Shown: piece by piece, positions 1-5,370 of the stretch | How the letters are laid out: every line of letters starts with the position of its first letter | Position numbering within the stretch: the first letter of the stretch is position 1 | Origin: Gammaproteobacteria bacterium | GTDB taxonomy: Bacteria > Pseudomonadota > Gammaproteobacteria > UBA9214 | Length of the DNA: 6,039 nt | Reading direction: 5' to 3' | Assembly: GCA_029859555.1 (NCBI GenBank) | Contig: JAOUCV010000144.1 | Location: 1-6,039, forward strand | The notes under the pieces: model-generated | The model's input: the letters and a program-made list of their open reading frames with translations, nothing else | Database searches by the model: none | What the model was told of the DNA's origin: nothing | Program-made: the position numbers and the translations under genes

Positions 1-648
1 CTCGGCAATCTCGCTGTCGACATCATCAATCAGACGATCAGGAATCGCCTCAAGGTTTGCAGGCGGGTAAACAACCATCACCCGGCCAATGGCAACACCG
101 GGCGCACCTGGCAGGCCACTGAGCGCCGCTGTCATGCGTGCGGGTGATACCACCGCTGACATCCGGCCAATGGCACCGGCATGGGTGATGGCGCCGGCCA
201 GTTGTGCCGCCAGCGTCACCAGAAAGGCTTCTTCCTCCTCGTCAAACTTGCGCTTGTCGCGCTGCCTGACAACCAGCACACCAAGTACCTTGCCGTGCTG
301 AATGATCGGCACACCCAGAAAACCATGGTAGGGTGCCTCGCCGGTTTCATTAATAAAACGGTAACGCGGATGCAGCGGCCCGTCTTCAAGGTTTAGCGGC
401 TCTTCGCGCCGACCGACAACGCCGACCAGGCCTTCATCCAGACTGAAGCGGATGTTGCCGATGGCATCCTTGCGCAAACCTTCCGTGGCACTGAGCACAT
501 ACTGTTGCTGTTCGTCATCCACCAGGTAAACAGTAGCCACGTCAACGGCGACTGACTCACGCACCCGCCGAACAATAATATCCAGCGCGCGATCCAGATC
601 GGGCGCGGCATTTACTTCCTGAATAATTCGTCTCAAGGTATCGAGCAT
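1..648 (-). CDS. ptsP: PtsP (Enzyme I-Ntr), N-terminal part, runs off left edge
   Basis: Phosphoenolpyruvate-protein phosphotransferase of the nitrogen PTS. In this family the protein takes phosphate from PEP and passes it to NPr (PtsO) and then PtsN, a cytoplasmic regulatory relay. Reading leftward from the ATG at 646-648 gives 216 uninterrupted codons to the window edge. Residues about 1-160 form a GAF sensor domain, starting MLDTLRRIIQEVNAAPDLDR and including VATVYLVDD and the core segment YHGFLGVPIIQHGKVLGVLVV. After a linker, residues about 178-190 (GLPGAPGVAIGRV) match the start of the PEP-utiliser N-terminal domain. The phospho-accepting His and the catalytic TIM-barrel lie outside the window. 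A GGAA-type ribosome binding site sits about 8 bases before the ATG. It follows rppH in the same direction across a 91-bp gap, an arrangement conserved in gammaproteobacteria. The family call is firm; the gene is partial only because the window ends. Confidence 0.95.
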   Translation of the reverse strand, partial: MLDTLRRIIQEVNAAPDLDRALDIIVRRVRESVAVDVATVYLVDDEQQQYVLSATEGLRKDAIGNIRFSLDEGLVGVVGRREEPLNLEDGPLHPRYRFINETGEAPYHGFLGVPIIQHGKVLGVLVVRQRDKRKFDEEEEAFLVTLAAQLAGAITHAGAIGRMSAVVSPARMTAALSGLPGAPGVAIGRVMVVYPPANLEAIPDRLIDDVDSEIAE

Positions 649-709
649 GAGAACAGTTCCAGTGACGGTCGGTGAAAAATAATTATCAGTGCAAGCAGCA
701 CATCAGGGA

Positions 710-726
710 TTCCGGCAGTACCGGAA
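710..726 (-). other. Small hairpin between rppH and ptsP
   Basis: A perfect 6-bp stem (TTCCGG/CCGGAA) with a 5-base loop lies just after the rppH stop, inside the 91-bp gap before ptsP. No run of T follows it on the minus strand, so it is not an intrinsic terminator. It could be a processing or stability element of the rppH-ptsP transcript. That role is inferred; only the dyad is seen. Confidence 0.4.
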
Positions 727-739
727 GAAGGCAGCATGC

Positions 740-1240
740 CTATTTTTTGGCAGACTTCGGTACACCGCCGGGAAACAGTAACGGCGCCAGTTCATCCAGA
801 GCCTTGCGGTATACATTACGCTTGAAGGCAACCACCTCGCTCAGCGGATGCCAGTAGTCCACCCAGCGCCAGTGATCAAACTCAGGCTTGTCACTCATAT
901 CGAGACACACTGTCTGGTCCGGACACAACATGCGTAACAGAAACCACACCTGTTTTTGTCCGATACAGACCGGTCGGGATGAACGCCGGATATACTGACG
1001 TGGCAGACGATAGCGTAACCAGCCACGGGTTGCACCGATTACCTCGACATGCTCCGGCTGCAAACCGACCTCTTCCGACAGTTCACGATACATCGCTTCT
1101 GCCGGTGTTTCATCGGAACGCATACCGCCCTGTGGAAACTGCCAGGCATCCTGACCGATACGCCGGGCCCACAACAGTCGCCCTTCCGGGCTCGACAGTA
1201 TTATCCCTACATTTGGCCTAAAACCATCAGGATCAATCAC
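740..1240 (-). CDS. rppH: RNA pyrophosphohydrolase RppH (Nudix)
   Basis: Nudix hydrolase that converts 5'-triphosphate mRNA ends to monophosphate, triggering RNase E-dependent decay in the cytoplasm. I prefer the GTG at 1238-1240, giving 166 residues beginning [12 protein letters not shown], which aligns with the E. coli RppH N-terminus as I recall it. A TTG two codons upstream (1244-1246) is possible, but only 3 bases separate it from the AAGG ribosome binding site, against 9 for the GTG. With the GTG start the Nudix box G-x5-E-x7-REUxEExGU spans residues 38-60, and the metal-binding glutamates fall at 53, 56 and 57, the same numbers as in E. coli. Other family segments are [20 protein letters not shown] and [12 protein letters not shown]. 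The protein is about 10 residues shorter than E. coli RppH, at the variable C-terminus. It lies upstream of ptsP, probably co-transcribed, and divergent from the HAD gene. Confidence 0.95.
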   Translation of the reverse strand: MIDPDGFRPNVGIILSSPEGRLLWARRIGQDAWQFPQGGMRSDETPAEAMYRELSEEVGLQPEHVEVIGATRGWLRYRLPRQYIRRSSRPVCIGQKQVWFLLRMLCPDQTVCLDMSDKPEFDHWRWVDYWHPLSEVVAFKRNVYRKALDELAPLLFPGGVPKSAKK

Positions 1241-1262
1241 TTGCAAATACCTTCTTGCATTT

Positions 1263-1281
1263 CCGAATTAGAATCATTCTC
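1263..1281. promoter_or_regulatory. Fur-box-like dyad in the divergent promoter region
   Basis: The interval 1241-1383 separates divergently transcribed rppH and the HAD gene, so it should hold promoters for both. It contains the short dyad AGAAT-C-ATTCT. A 19-base alignment to the Fur consensus GATAATGATAATCATTATC matches at 13 positions, all of them inside the AT-rich core. On the minus strand TCTAAT (1267-1272) could be a -10 element for rppH and would be covered by a bound repressor, but I see no good -35 for it. The match is modest and may be chance. I could not assign a convincing plus-strand promoter for the HAD gene. Confidence 0.2.
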
Positions 1282-1383
1282 CCATAGCTACACAGCAGGA
1301 GCAAACCGCACCGCTATGCACGGTGACGCCGTTTTAATGCTTTCGTGTATGCTTGGCGACGTTTTTATGCAGGAGTAACAACT

Positions 1384-2037
1384 GTGGGTATTGCACTTTT
1401 TGATCTCGACAACACCCTGATTGCCGGTGACAGTGACTATCTATGGGGCTGTTTTCTGGCAGAACAGGGCATCGTCGACGGTGCCAGTCATGAACGCAAA
1501 AACCGGCGTTTCTATGACCAGTACAATGCGGGTGAGCTGGATATTCACGAGTTTCTTGAATTCCAGTTACAACCACTGGCCGCACATGATATCGACACGC
1601 TGCAGCAACTGCGCGCCCGCTACCTGCAGGAAAAAATCACACCTATCGTGCTACCTGCCGCACAGGCACTGATTGACAAACACCGGAATCAGGGCGACAC
1701 ACTGGTCGTGATCACCGCAACCAACCGCTTTATTACCGAACCCATTGTCGCCATGTACGGTATTGCGCACCTGCTCGCGACCGAACCTGAGCTCATCAAT
1801 AACGCCTATACCGGCGCGGTCAGTGGCATACCCTGCTTTCAGGCCGGCAAGGTAGAAAAACTCGCGGGATGGCTGCAAGAAAACCGGCAATCACTGGATG
1901 ACAGCTGGTTCTACAGTGATTCGCATAACGACCTGCCACTGCTGGGCGAAGTGACTCATCCGGTGGCCGTTGATCCGGATGAAATCCTGGAGCAACATGC
2001 CAGGGATCATGACTGGCCGGTTATCAGTCTGCGCTAG
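1384..2037 (+). CDS. HAD-IB family phosphatase (SerB/histidinol-phosphatase-like)
   Basis: Small cytoplasmic phosphohydrolase of 217 residues in HAD subfamily IB. Motif I is FDLDNT with nucleophile Asp7 and acid/base Asp9. Motif II is VITATN (Thr111 or Thr113). Motif III is the lysine in AGKVEK (156 or 159), and motif IV is YSDSHNDLP (Asp179, Asp183). The helical cap lies between motifs I and II. I chose the GTG at 1384 because AGGAG at 1371-1375 sits 8 bases upstream and the beta strand IALFDLD then starts at residue 3. An in-frame GTG at 1345 would add 13 unlikely residues across that site. The Pseudomonas gene in this position (PA0335) has, to my recollection, been reported as a histidinol-phosphate phosphatase, so histidine biosynthesis is one candidate role. 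Phosphoserine-type substrates are another. The permease gene follows after 29 bp, suggesting co-transcription. The family is certain; the substrate is not. Confidence 0.9.
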   Translation: MGIALFDLDNTLIAGDSDYLWGCFLAEQGIVDGASHERKNRRFYDQYNAGELDIHEFLEFQLQPLAAHDIDTLQQLRARYLQEKITPIVLPAAQALIDKHRNQGDTLVVITATNRFITEPIVAMYGIAHLLATEPELINNAYTGAVSGIPCFQAGKVEKLAGWLQENRQSLDDSWFYSDSHNDLPLLGEVTHPVAVDPDEILEQHARDHDWPVISLR

Positions 2038-2066
2038 CAGCCCAACCCGACAGATCAACATTCATC

Positions 2067-3059
2067 ATGCGGCCGGTCCTCCTGTTCACCCTGTTGCTGC
2101 TGCTGACCGTAGCCAGCCTGCTGTTCAGCCTGGCAAGCGGCAGTATCGCCATCTCCTGGCAAGAGCTGCTGGCAGTCATCAGTGGCACGCATTCCGGCAA
2201 TGAACTGAGCGAACAGGTATTAATGGAGCTGCGCTGGCCACGCACCCTAGCTGCCTTCACAACCGGTGCACTGCTGGCACTGGCCGGCGGCCTGATGCAG
2301 GTGTTGCTGCGTAACCCGCTGGCAGACCCCTACGTACTCGGTATATCCGGTGGTGCCGCCACCGGCGCCTTGCTGGCGATGCTGTCCGGTCTCGGCAGTT
2401 TCTGGCTGCATGGTTCTGCCTTTGGCGGCGCACTGTTTTCAATGCTGCTGGTGTTCGGACTGTCGCACGGTGCAGGCAGCTGGACCACCAGTCGCCTGCT
2501 ACTCACCGGCATCGTTATCGCGGCAGGCTGGGGCGCCGTCATCGGGCTACTGCTGGCAATCAGCCCGGAACAGGGACTGCGCGGCATGTTGTTCTGGTTA
2601 ATGGGTGATCTGTCCAATGCGCCGATGCCCCTTGGCAGTTTACCGGTATTGCTGGTCGGGCTGCTGGCTGCGGTCGGCATCGGTCGTTCACTCAACATAC
2701 TGGCGCACGGTGAACAGACAGCCGGCGCACTGGGGATCAGTGTCAAACCACTGCGCAGTTTCATCTATCTGCTGGCATCACTGTTAACCGCCACGGCCGT
2801 CACCCTGGCCGGCAGTGTTGGCTTTGTTGGCCTGGTGGTTCCACACATGCTGCGGCTGCTTGGCATGCGCGATCATCGCTTGCTGTTGCCGGCTGCAGCC
2901 CTGCTCGGCGGCAGCCTGCTGGTTTGCGCAGACACACTGGCACGCACCCTGCTGGCACCCCGACAATTGCCGGTCGGCATACTCACCGCATTGATCGGCG
3001 TACCGGTATTTCTGATATTGCTGCATCACAGCCGTAGCTTGCACGGAGAGGAACGCTAG
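2067..3059 (+). CDS. btuC: BtuC-like FecCD permease of a vitamin B12 ABC transporter
   Basis: Inner-membrane subunit of an importer for corrinoids or siderophore-type ligands; 330 residues, close to E. coli BtuC (326). It is strongly hydrophobic, with about ten membrane segments expected, beginning with a leucine-rich helix at residues 4-24. Family signatures are RWPRTLAAFTTGALLALAGG (56-75), QVLLRNPLADPYVLGISGGA (78-97), the GFVGLVVPHMLRL block (252-264), which follows the cytoplasmic segment that contacts the ATPase, and LPVGILTALIGVPVFLILL near the C-terminus. The ATG at 2067 has no strong ribosome binding site, which fits translation in a polycistronic message behind the HAD gene. The ATPase gene begins 6 bp after its stop. 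Family membership is very secure. B12 specificity is inferred from the cobalamin riboswitch and TonB receptor downstream; heme or siderophore transport cannot be excluded from this protein alone. Confidence 0.88.
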   Translation: MRPVLLFTLLLLLTVASLLFSLASGSIAISWQELLAVISGTHSGNELSEQVLMELRWPRTLAAFTTGALLALAGGLMQVLLRNPLADPYVLGISGGAATGALLAMLSGLGSFWLHGSAFGGALFSMLLVFGLSHGAGSWTTSRLLLTGIVIAAGWGAVIGLLLAISPEQGLRGMLFWLMGDLSNAPMPLGSLPVLLVGLLAAVGIGRSLNILAHGEQTAGALGISVKPLRSFIYLLASLLTATAVTLAGSVGFVGLVVPHMLRLLGMRDHRLLLPAAALLGGSLLVCADTLARTLLAPRQLPVGILTALIGVPVFLILLHHSRSLHGEER

Positions 3060-3065
3060 GCAGCC

Positions 3066-3833
3066 ATGTCCTTACTGAGCACACAGGCACTGCACGTCAG
3101 CATCGGTACCACAACGGTGTGTCGTGATCTTGAACTGAAGATAAACAGCGGTGATCGCTGGTGTGTACTGGGACGTAATGGCAGCGGCAAAACCACGCTG
3201 CTGCACACGCTGGCCGGTTTGCGTCCACCGGACTCCGGCACCATCACTGCGGGCAGCCGGGCACTGCAGAAGCTGCCACGCAAGACGGTCGCACAACAGA
3301 TCGGCTTGCTGTTTCAGGACCACGCAGATGCGTTCCCGGCCAGCGTCCTGGAAACCGTCCTCACCGGCCGCCACCCGTGGCTTGGGCCGCTGCAGTGGGA
3401 AAGCAGCCAGGATCTGACCCTTGCAAGGAACGCACTGCAAGCGGTTGGCCTGGGCGAGATGGAATCACGCATGGTGAACACCCTCTCGGGTGGCGAACGT
3501 CGCCGCGTTGGTATCGCCTGTCTGCTGACACAGGATCCGCAACTGCTGCTGCTGGACGAACCCACCAACCACCTCGACATTCATCACCAGGTACGCATGC
3601 TGGAGCTGATGAAACAACAGGTCAGCAACAGCCGCAAGGCACTGCTCCTGGTGATACATGACATCAATCTTGCCGTGCGCTACTGCAATCGCTTTTTACT
3701 GTTATTTGGTGAAGGCGAAAGCCTGCAAGGGAACGCAGACGCGGTACTCACCAGTGACAATCTGGAGCGCCTCTACCAGCACCCTCTGCAAGCAATACAG
3801 GGACCTCAGGCAACTTACTGGCTGCCACAGTAA
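3066..3833 (+). CDS. btuD: BtuD-like ABC transporter ATP-binding protein
   Basis: Cytoplasmic ATPase expected to pair with the permease encoded 6 bp upstream; 255 residues. All nucleotide-binding motifs are intact: Walker A GRNGSGKT (36-43), Q-loop Gln84 in LLFQD, signature LSGGE (140-144), Walker B LLLLDE (160-165) followed by PTNHLD, and switch His198 in VIHDIN. This arrangement is typical of the FecE/BtuD/FepC group. The start ATG at 3066 has TAGG, overlapping the permease stop codon, 5 bases upstream, so the two genes are tightly linked in translation. The C-terminal part (about 212-255, with GNADAVLTSDNLERLYQHPL) matches the usual tail of this group. The cognate periplasmic binding protein is not in the window. 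The ATPase call is certain; the B12 assignment shares the contextual argument used for the permease. Confidence 0.88.
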   Translation: MSLLSTQALHVSIGTTTVCRDLELKINSGDRWCVLGRNGSGKTTLLHTLAGLRPPDSGTITAGSRALQKLPRKTVAQQIGLLFQDHADAFPASVLETVLTGRHPWLGPLQWESSQDLTLARNALQAVGLGEMESRMVNTLSGGERRRVGIACLLTQDPQLLLLDEPTNHLDIHHQVRMLELMKQQVSNSRKALLLVIHDINLAVRYCNRFLLLFGEGESLQGNADAVLTSDNLERLYQHPLQAIQGPQATYWLPQ

Positions 3834-3855
3834 GCTGCGCGCATAACGCTTGAGC

Positions 3856-4854
3856 ATGAAGATATTTGTAGAAGGTCCGTACTGGGCCGGCATGTGGACC
3901 GAGATTATCGCCGACTGTCTGCAACAGGCGGGACACCGGACCGGCATCAGCTACCATAACCGCAAAAACCTGCGCGACCGCATCAGCCTGGCCGGCAGGT
4001 CATGGCTACCCGGCTACAACAGAAAATCTGCCTGGGCCAGCCGCCACAGGAAACAGCTGATCGAGGCTATGTCCGGGCAGCAATGGGATATCCTGCTCAG
4101 TATCCAGGGCACGCTTGACCAGGCCTCGGTAGCGCAATGTCGCCGCTATTCACCCGGGCTGAAAGTGTTCTACTGGTGGGGCGACATCCTGACCGAACAG
4201 GCGGAAACACGCATCAGTGCGGCGGCTGAATTTTCGGAACGCATCCTGATCTCGAGCAAAGGCAACTACGACAACCTGGTGTCACGATATCCGCAGCAAC
4301 TGCGGTACTTTCCCTTCGCTGTCGCTCCCCGCTTTCACAGGGTGGCTAATATTACTGCCGCTGATCAAAAAAAGTTCACCGCCGAGGTCGCCTTTGTCGG
4401 CAGCTGCTATGCGGAGCGCTGTGAACTGATCCGCTACCTCAACCGGCATCTTGATACCCCGGTGAAGGTCTGGGGGCGTGGCTGGCGCCATTGCAAGGAC
4501 GTGCACAGTCACGGTCCGCTGTCGCTGGCAGACAGTCTGAAAGTTCACGCCTGCTCAAAGATCTCGCTTAACCTGCACCACGCAAACACCAGTAACGGCT
4601 TTAATATGAAGTTTTATGAAATACCGGCTGCCGGCGGGTTTCAGATCTGCGACTGGCAAGCGCTGCTTGAAGAGACCGCTCTCGGTAAACAAACGCTCGC
4701 GTACCGGTCATTTGCTGAAGCCGCGGAAAAGATCAACTACTACCTCGCTCATGAACAGCAACGCCGACAGCTCATCAAGGCAGCATCAGAAACCGTCTTT
4801 GCAACAGAAAACTATGCAGCAAGGCTTGCCGGGCTGTTTAACCACTTGCCCTGA
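3856..4854 (+). CDS. CgeB-like GT-B glycosyltransferase
   Basis: Probable cytoplasmic glycosyltransferase of 332 residues related to the CgeB/Glyco_trans_1_2 group; substrate unknown. The N-terminus MKIFVEGPYWAGMW and following helix look like the first Rossmann unit of a GT-B fold. VFYWWGD (about 105-110) resembles the conserved W-rich turn of these proteins. The second half has VAFVGSCYAERCELIRYL, then KVWGRGW, then the diagnostic donor-site block NLHHANTSNGFNMKFYEIPA followed by AGGFQICDW (about 251-267). No signal peptide or membrane span is visible. The start could be TTG at 3850 or ATG at 3856; I prefer the ATG because MKIF is a natural strand start, but no strong ribosome binding site helps decide. 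It begins 22 bp after btuD and may be co-transcribed, though nothing known links this family to B12 uptake. The REP pair lies just beyond its stop. Confidence 0.75.
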   Translation: MKIFVEGPYWAGMWTEIIADCLQQAGHRTGISYHNRKNLRDRISLAGRSWLPGYNRKSAWASRHRKQLIEAMSGQQWDILLSIQGTLDQASVAQCRRYSPGLKVFYWWGDILTEQAETRISAAAEFSERILISSKGNYDNLVSRYPQQLRYFPFAVAPRFHRVANITAADQKKFTAEVAFVGSCYAERCELIRYLNRHLDTPVKVWGRGWRHCKDVHSHGPLSLADSLKVHACSKISLNLHHANTSNGFNMKFYEIPAAGGFQICDWQALLEETALGKQTLAYRSFAEAAEKINYYLAHEQQRRQLIKAASETVFATENYAARLAGLFNHLP

Positions 4855-4880
4855 TCAGGCGGCGTACGCATTACAGCATT

Positions 4881-4903
4881 CCTGCAACAGTTTCCATTGC
4901 AGG
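4881..4903. repeat. Short dyad overlapping the left REP arm
   Basis: CCTGCAA (4881-4887) is complementary to TTGCAGG (4897-4903), separated by 9 bases. The second arm is also the first 7 bases of the left REP unit, and an identical CCTGCAA ends the right unit (4960-4966). The left arm can therefore pair with either copy but not both. The upstream copy may be a leftover arm of a third, degraded REP unit. Confidence 0.45.
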
Positions 4904-4966
4904 AGCGGACCTTGTCCGCGATTGTTGTATTCAGCAGTGAATCGCGCATGCGATGCGCTCCTGCAA
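4897..4966. repeat. Inverted REP pair (REPIN/BIME-like element)
   Basis: Two 27-base palindromic units face each other: 4897-4923 on the plus strand and 4940-4966 on the minus strand, with a 16-base spacer. Both read TTGCAGGAGCG, then a variable centre, then GCGATT. The outer 11 bases (4897-4907 and 4956-4966) are perfect inverted repeats, and so are 7 inner bases (4917-4923 and 4940-4946). Each unit forms its own hairpin: GCGGAC-CTT-GTCCGC (4905-4919) and GCGCAT-GCG-ATGCGC (4944-4958). The GCAGGAGCG head resembles REP families of Pseudomonas and other gammaproteobacteria, which are moved by RAYT (TnpA-REP) transposases in trans. It sits 42 bp after the glycosyltransferase stop and could affect the 3' end of that message. 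No transposase gene is present here. Confidence 0.85.
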
Positions 4967-5028
4967 GTCTATGCAATACTCTGCCAGCCGCGTATTTTCC
5001 ATAAGCAGCCTGTAAATAATGTCTTTCC

Positions 5029-5057
5029 TTGACACTCGCCGGGAGTCACTTTAGAGT
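5029..5057 (+). promoter_or_regulatory. Sigma70-type promoter for btuB and its riboswitch leader
   Basis: A perfect -35 hexamer TTGACA (5029-5034) is followed by a 17-base spacer and TAGAGT (5052-5057), which matches 4 of 6 positions of the -10 consensus including both the leading TA and the final T. Transcription would begin near 5064, about 8 bases before the first stem of the cobalamin aptamer. Position, spacing and the downstream riboswitch all fit a dedicated btuB promoter with a leader of roughly 300 bases. Confidence 0.8.
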
Positions 5058-5071
5058 TGCGCCTCCTTTGT

Positions 5072-5258
5072 TTCAGGTGTCCCGAAGGCTTTCATCAACG
5101 GGATTAAACGGGAAGCCGGTGCGTCTATTACTGACAATCCCGGTGCTGCCCCCGCAACGGTAAGCGAGACACAGGTGAATCTATATACCACTGCGCACTG
5201 CGCGGGAAGGTGATTCACCCGGGTACCACCCACTCGCGAGCCCGGAGACCGGCCTGGA
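5072..5258 (+). promoter_or_regulatory. Cobalamin riboswitch aptamer
   Basis: An RNA sensor that binds adenosylcobalamin or a related corrinoid and lowers expression of the gene after it. The conserved core is present in order: TTAAACGGGAAGCCGGTG (5104-5121), then CAATCCCGGTGCTG followed by CCCCCGCAAC (5149-5158), and the B12 box AGCCCGGAGACCGGCC (5239-5254), which fits the published consensus throughout. The closing stem pairs UUCAGG (5072-5077) with CCUGGA (5253-5258) with one G-U pair. CCCG (5081-5084) pairs with CGGG (5099-5102). A peripheral arm is closed by a perfect 8-bp stem, GGTGAATC (5174-5181) with GATTCACC (5212-5219). It lies directly after the promoter and 112 bases before the btuB-like start, where B12-receptor riboswitches are expected. 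Confidence 0.95.
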
Positions 5259-5274
5259 TATTTATGACCGTACC

Positions 5275-5322
5275 GCGGAGGGCGATACAGGCAGATTGCT
5301 CTCTCTGTCATGCTCCTTCCGC
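5275..5322 (+). promoter_or_regulatory. Leader hairpin after the aptamer
   Basis: GCGGAGGG (5275-5282) pairs with CCTTCCGC (5315-5322) over 8 bp with one G-U pair. An inner ACAG/CTGT (5287-5290 with 5305-5308) can extend it. No T-run follows, so it is not an intrinsic terminator. It probably shapes the part of the leader between the aptamer and the ribosome binding site. The pairing is read directly; any switching role is inferred. Confidence 0.4.
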
Positions 5323-5336
5323 AACAGACCTGACTT

Positions 5337-5354
5337 CAGCACGGGGTTGTGCTG
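5337..5354 (+). promoter_or_regulatory. Candidate riboswitch regulatory (kissing) hairpin beside the btuB RBS
   Basis: A perfect 6-bp stem CAGCAC/GTGCTG encloses the loop GGGGTT and ends 6 bases before the GGAG ribosome binding site. In class I cobalamin riboswitches a regulatory hairpin near the translation start docks by loop-loop pairing onto the L5 loop of the aptamer. Here the loop could pair with AAUCCC (5136-5141) over 6 bases with one G-U, or partly with the C-run 5149-5153. The hairpin is certain; docking is inferred. Confidence 0.5.
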
Positions 5355-5360
5355 TGGCGT

Positions 5361-5364
5361 GGAG
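5361..5364 (+). promoter_or_regulatory. Ribosome binding site that fixes the btuB TTG start
   Basis: GGAG stands 6 bases before TTG at 5371. The ATG at 5367 is out of frame and meets a stop after two codons. An in-frame GTG at 5359 would overlap this site and lacks a good one of its own. The TTG start also puts a proper signal peptide at the N-terminus. Confidence 0.75.
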
Positions 5365-5370
5365 AATGTA

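Noticed and set aside
393..611. 72-codon minus-strand open frame within ptsP
   Set aside because: It is a different frame of the same strand as ptsP; the GAF domain is clear in the ptsP frame, which is open from 648 to the window edge.
1345..1383. Upstream GTG start extending the HAD protein by 13 residues
   Set aside because: The extension runs through the AGGAG ribosome binding site at 1371-1375, and the HAD fold naturally begins at the GTG at 1384.
2330..2764. 144-codon minus-strand open frame inside btuC
   Set aside because: It is a Ser/Pro/Ala-rich translation typical of the complement of a GC-rich membrane-protein gene.
4905..4935. Hairpin followed by a T-rich stretch as an intrinsic terminator for the glycosyltransferase gene
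   Set aside because: The sequence after GTCCGC is GATTGTTGTATT, not a continuous T-run, and the hairpin is better explained as one REP unit.
4881..4966. CRISPR-like repeats
   Set aside because: There are only two full units, in opposite orientation, with one 16-base spacer; this is a REP pair, not an array of direct repeats.
4616..5032. 138-codon plus-strand open frame overlapping the glycosyltransferase and the REP region
   Set aside because: It lies in another frame inside a well-supported gene, continues through palindromic noncoding DNA and resembles no known protein.
5051..5311. 86-codon minus-strand open frame across the promoter and riboswitch
   Set aside because: It is fully explained by the complement of the cobalamin aptamer; the RNA structure is conserved here, not a peptide.
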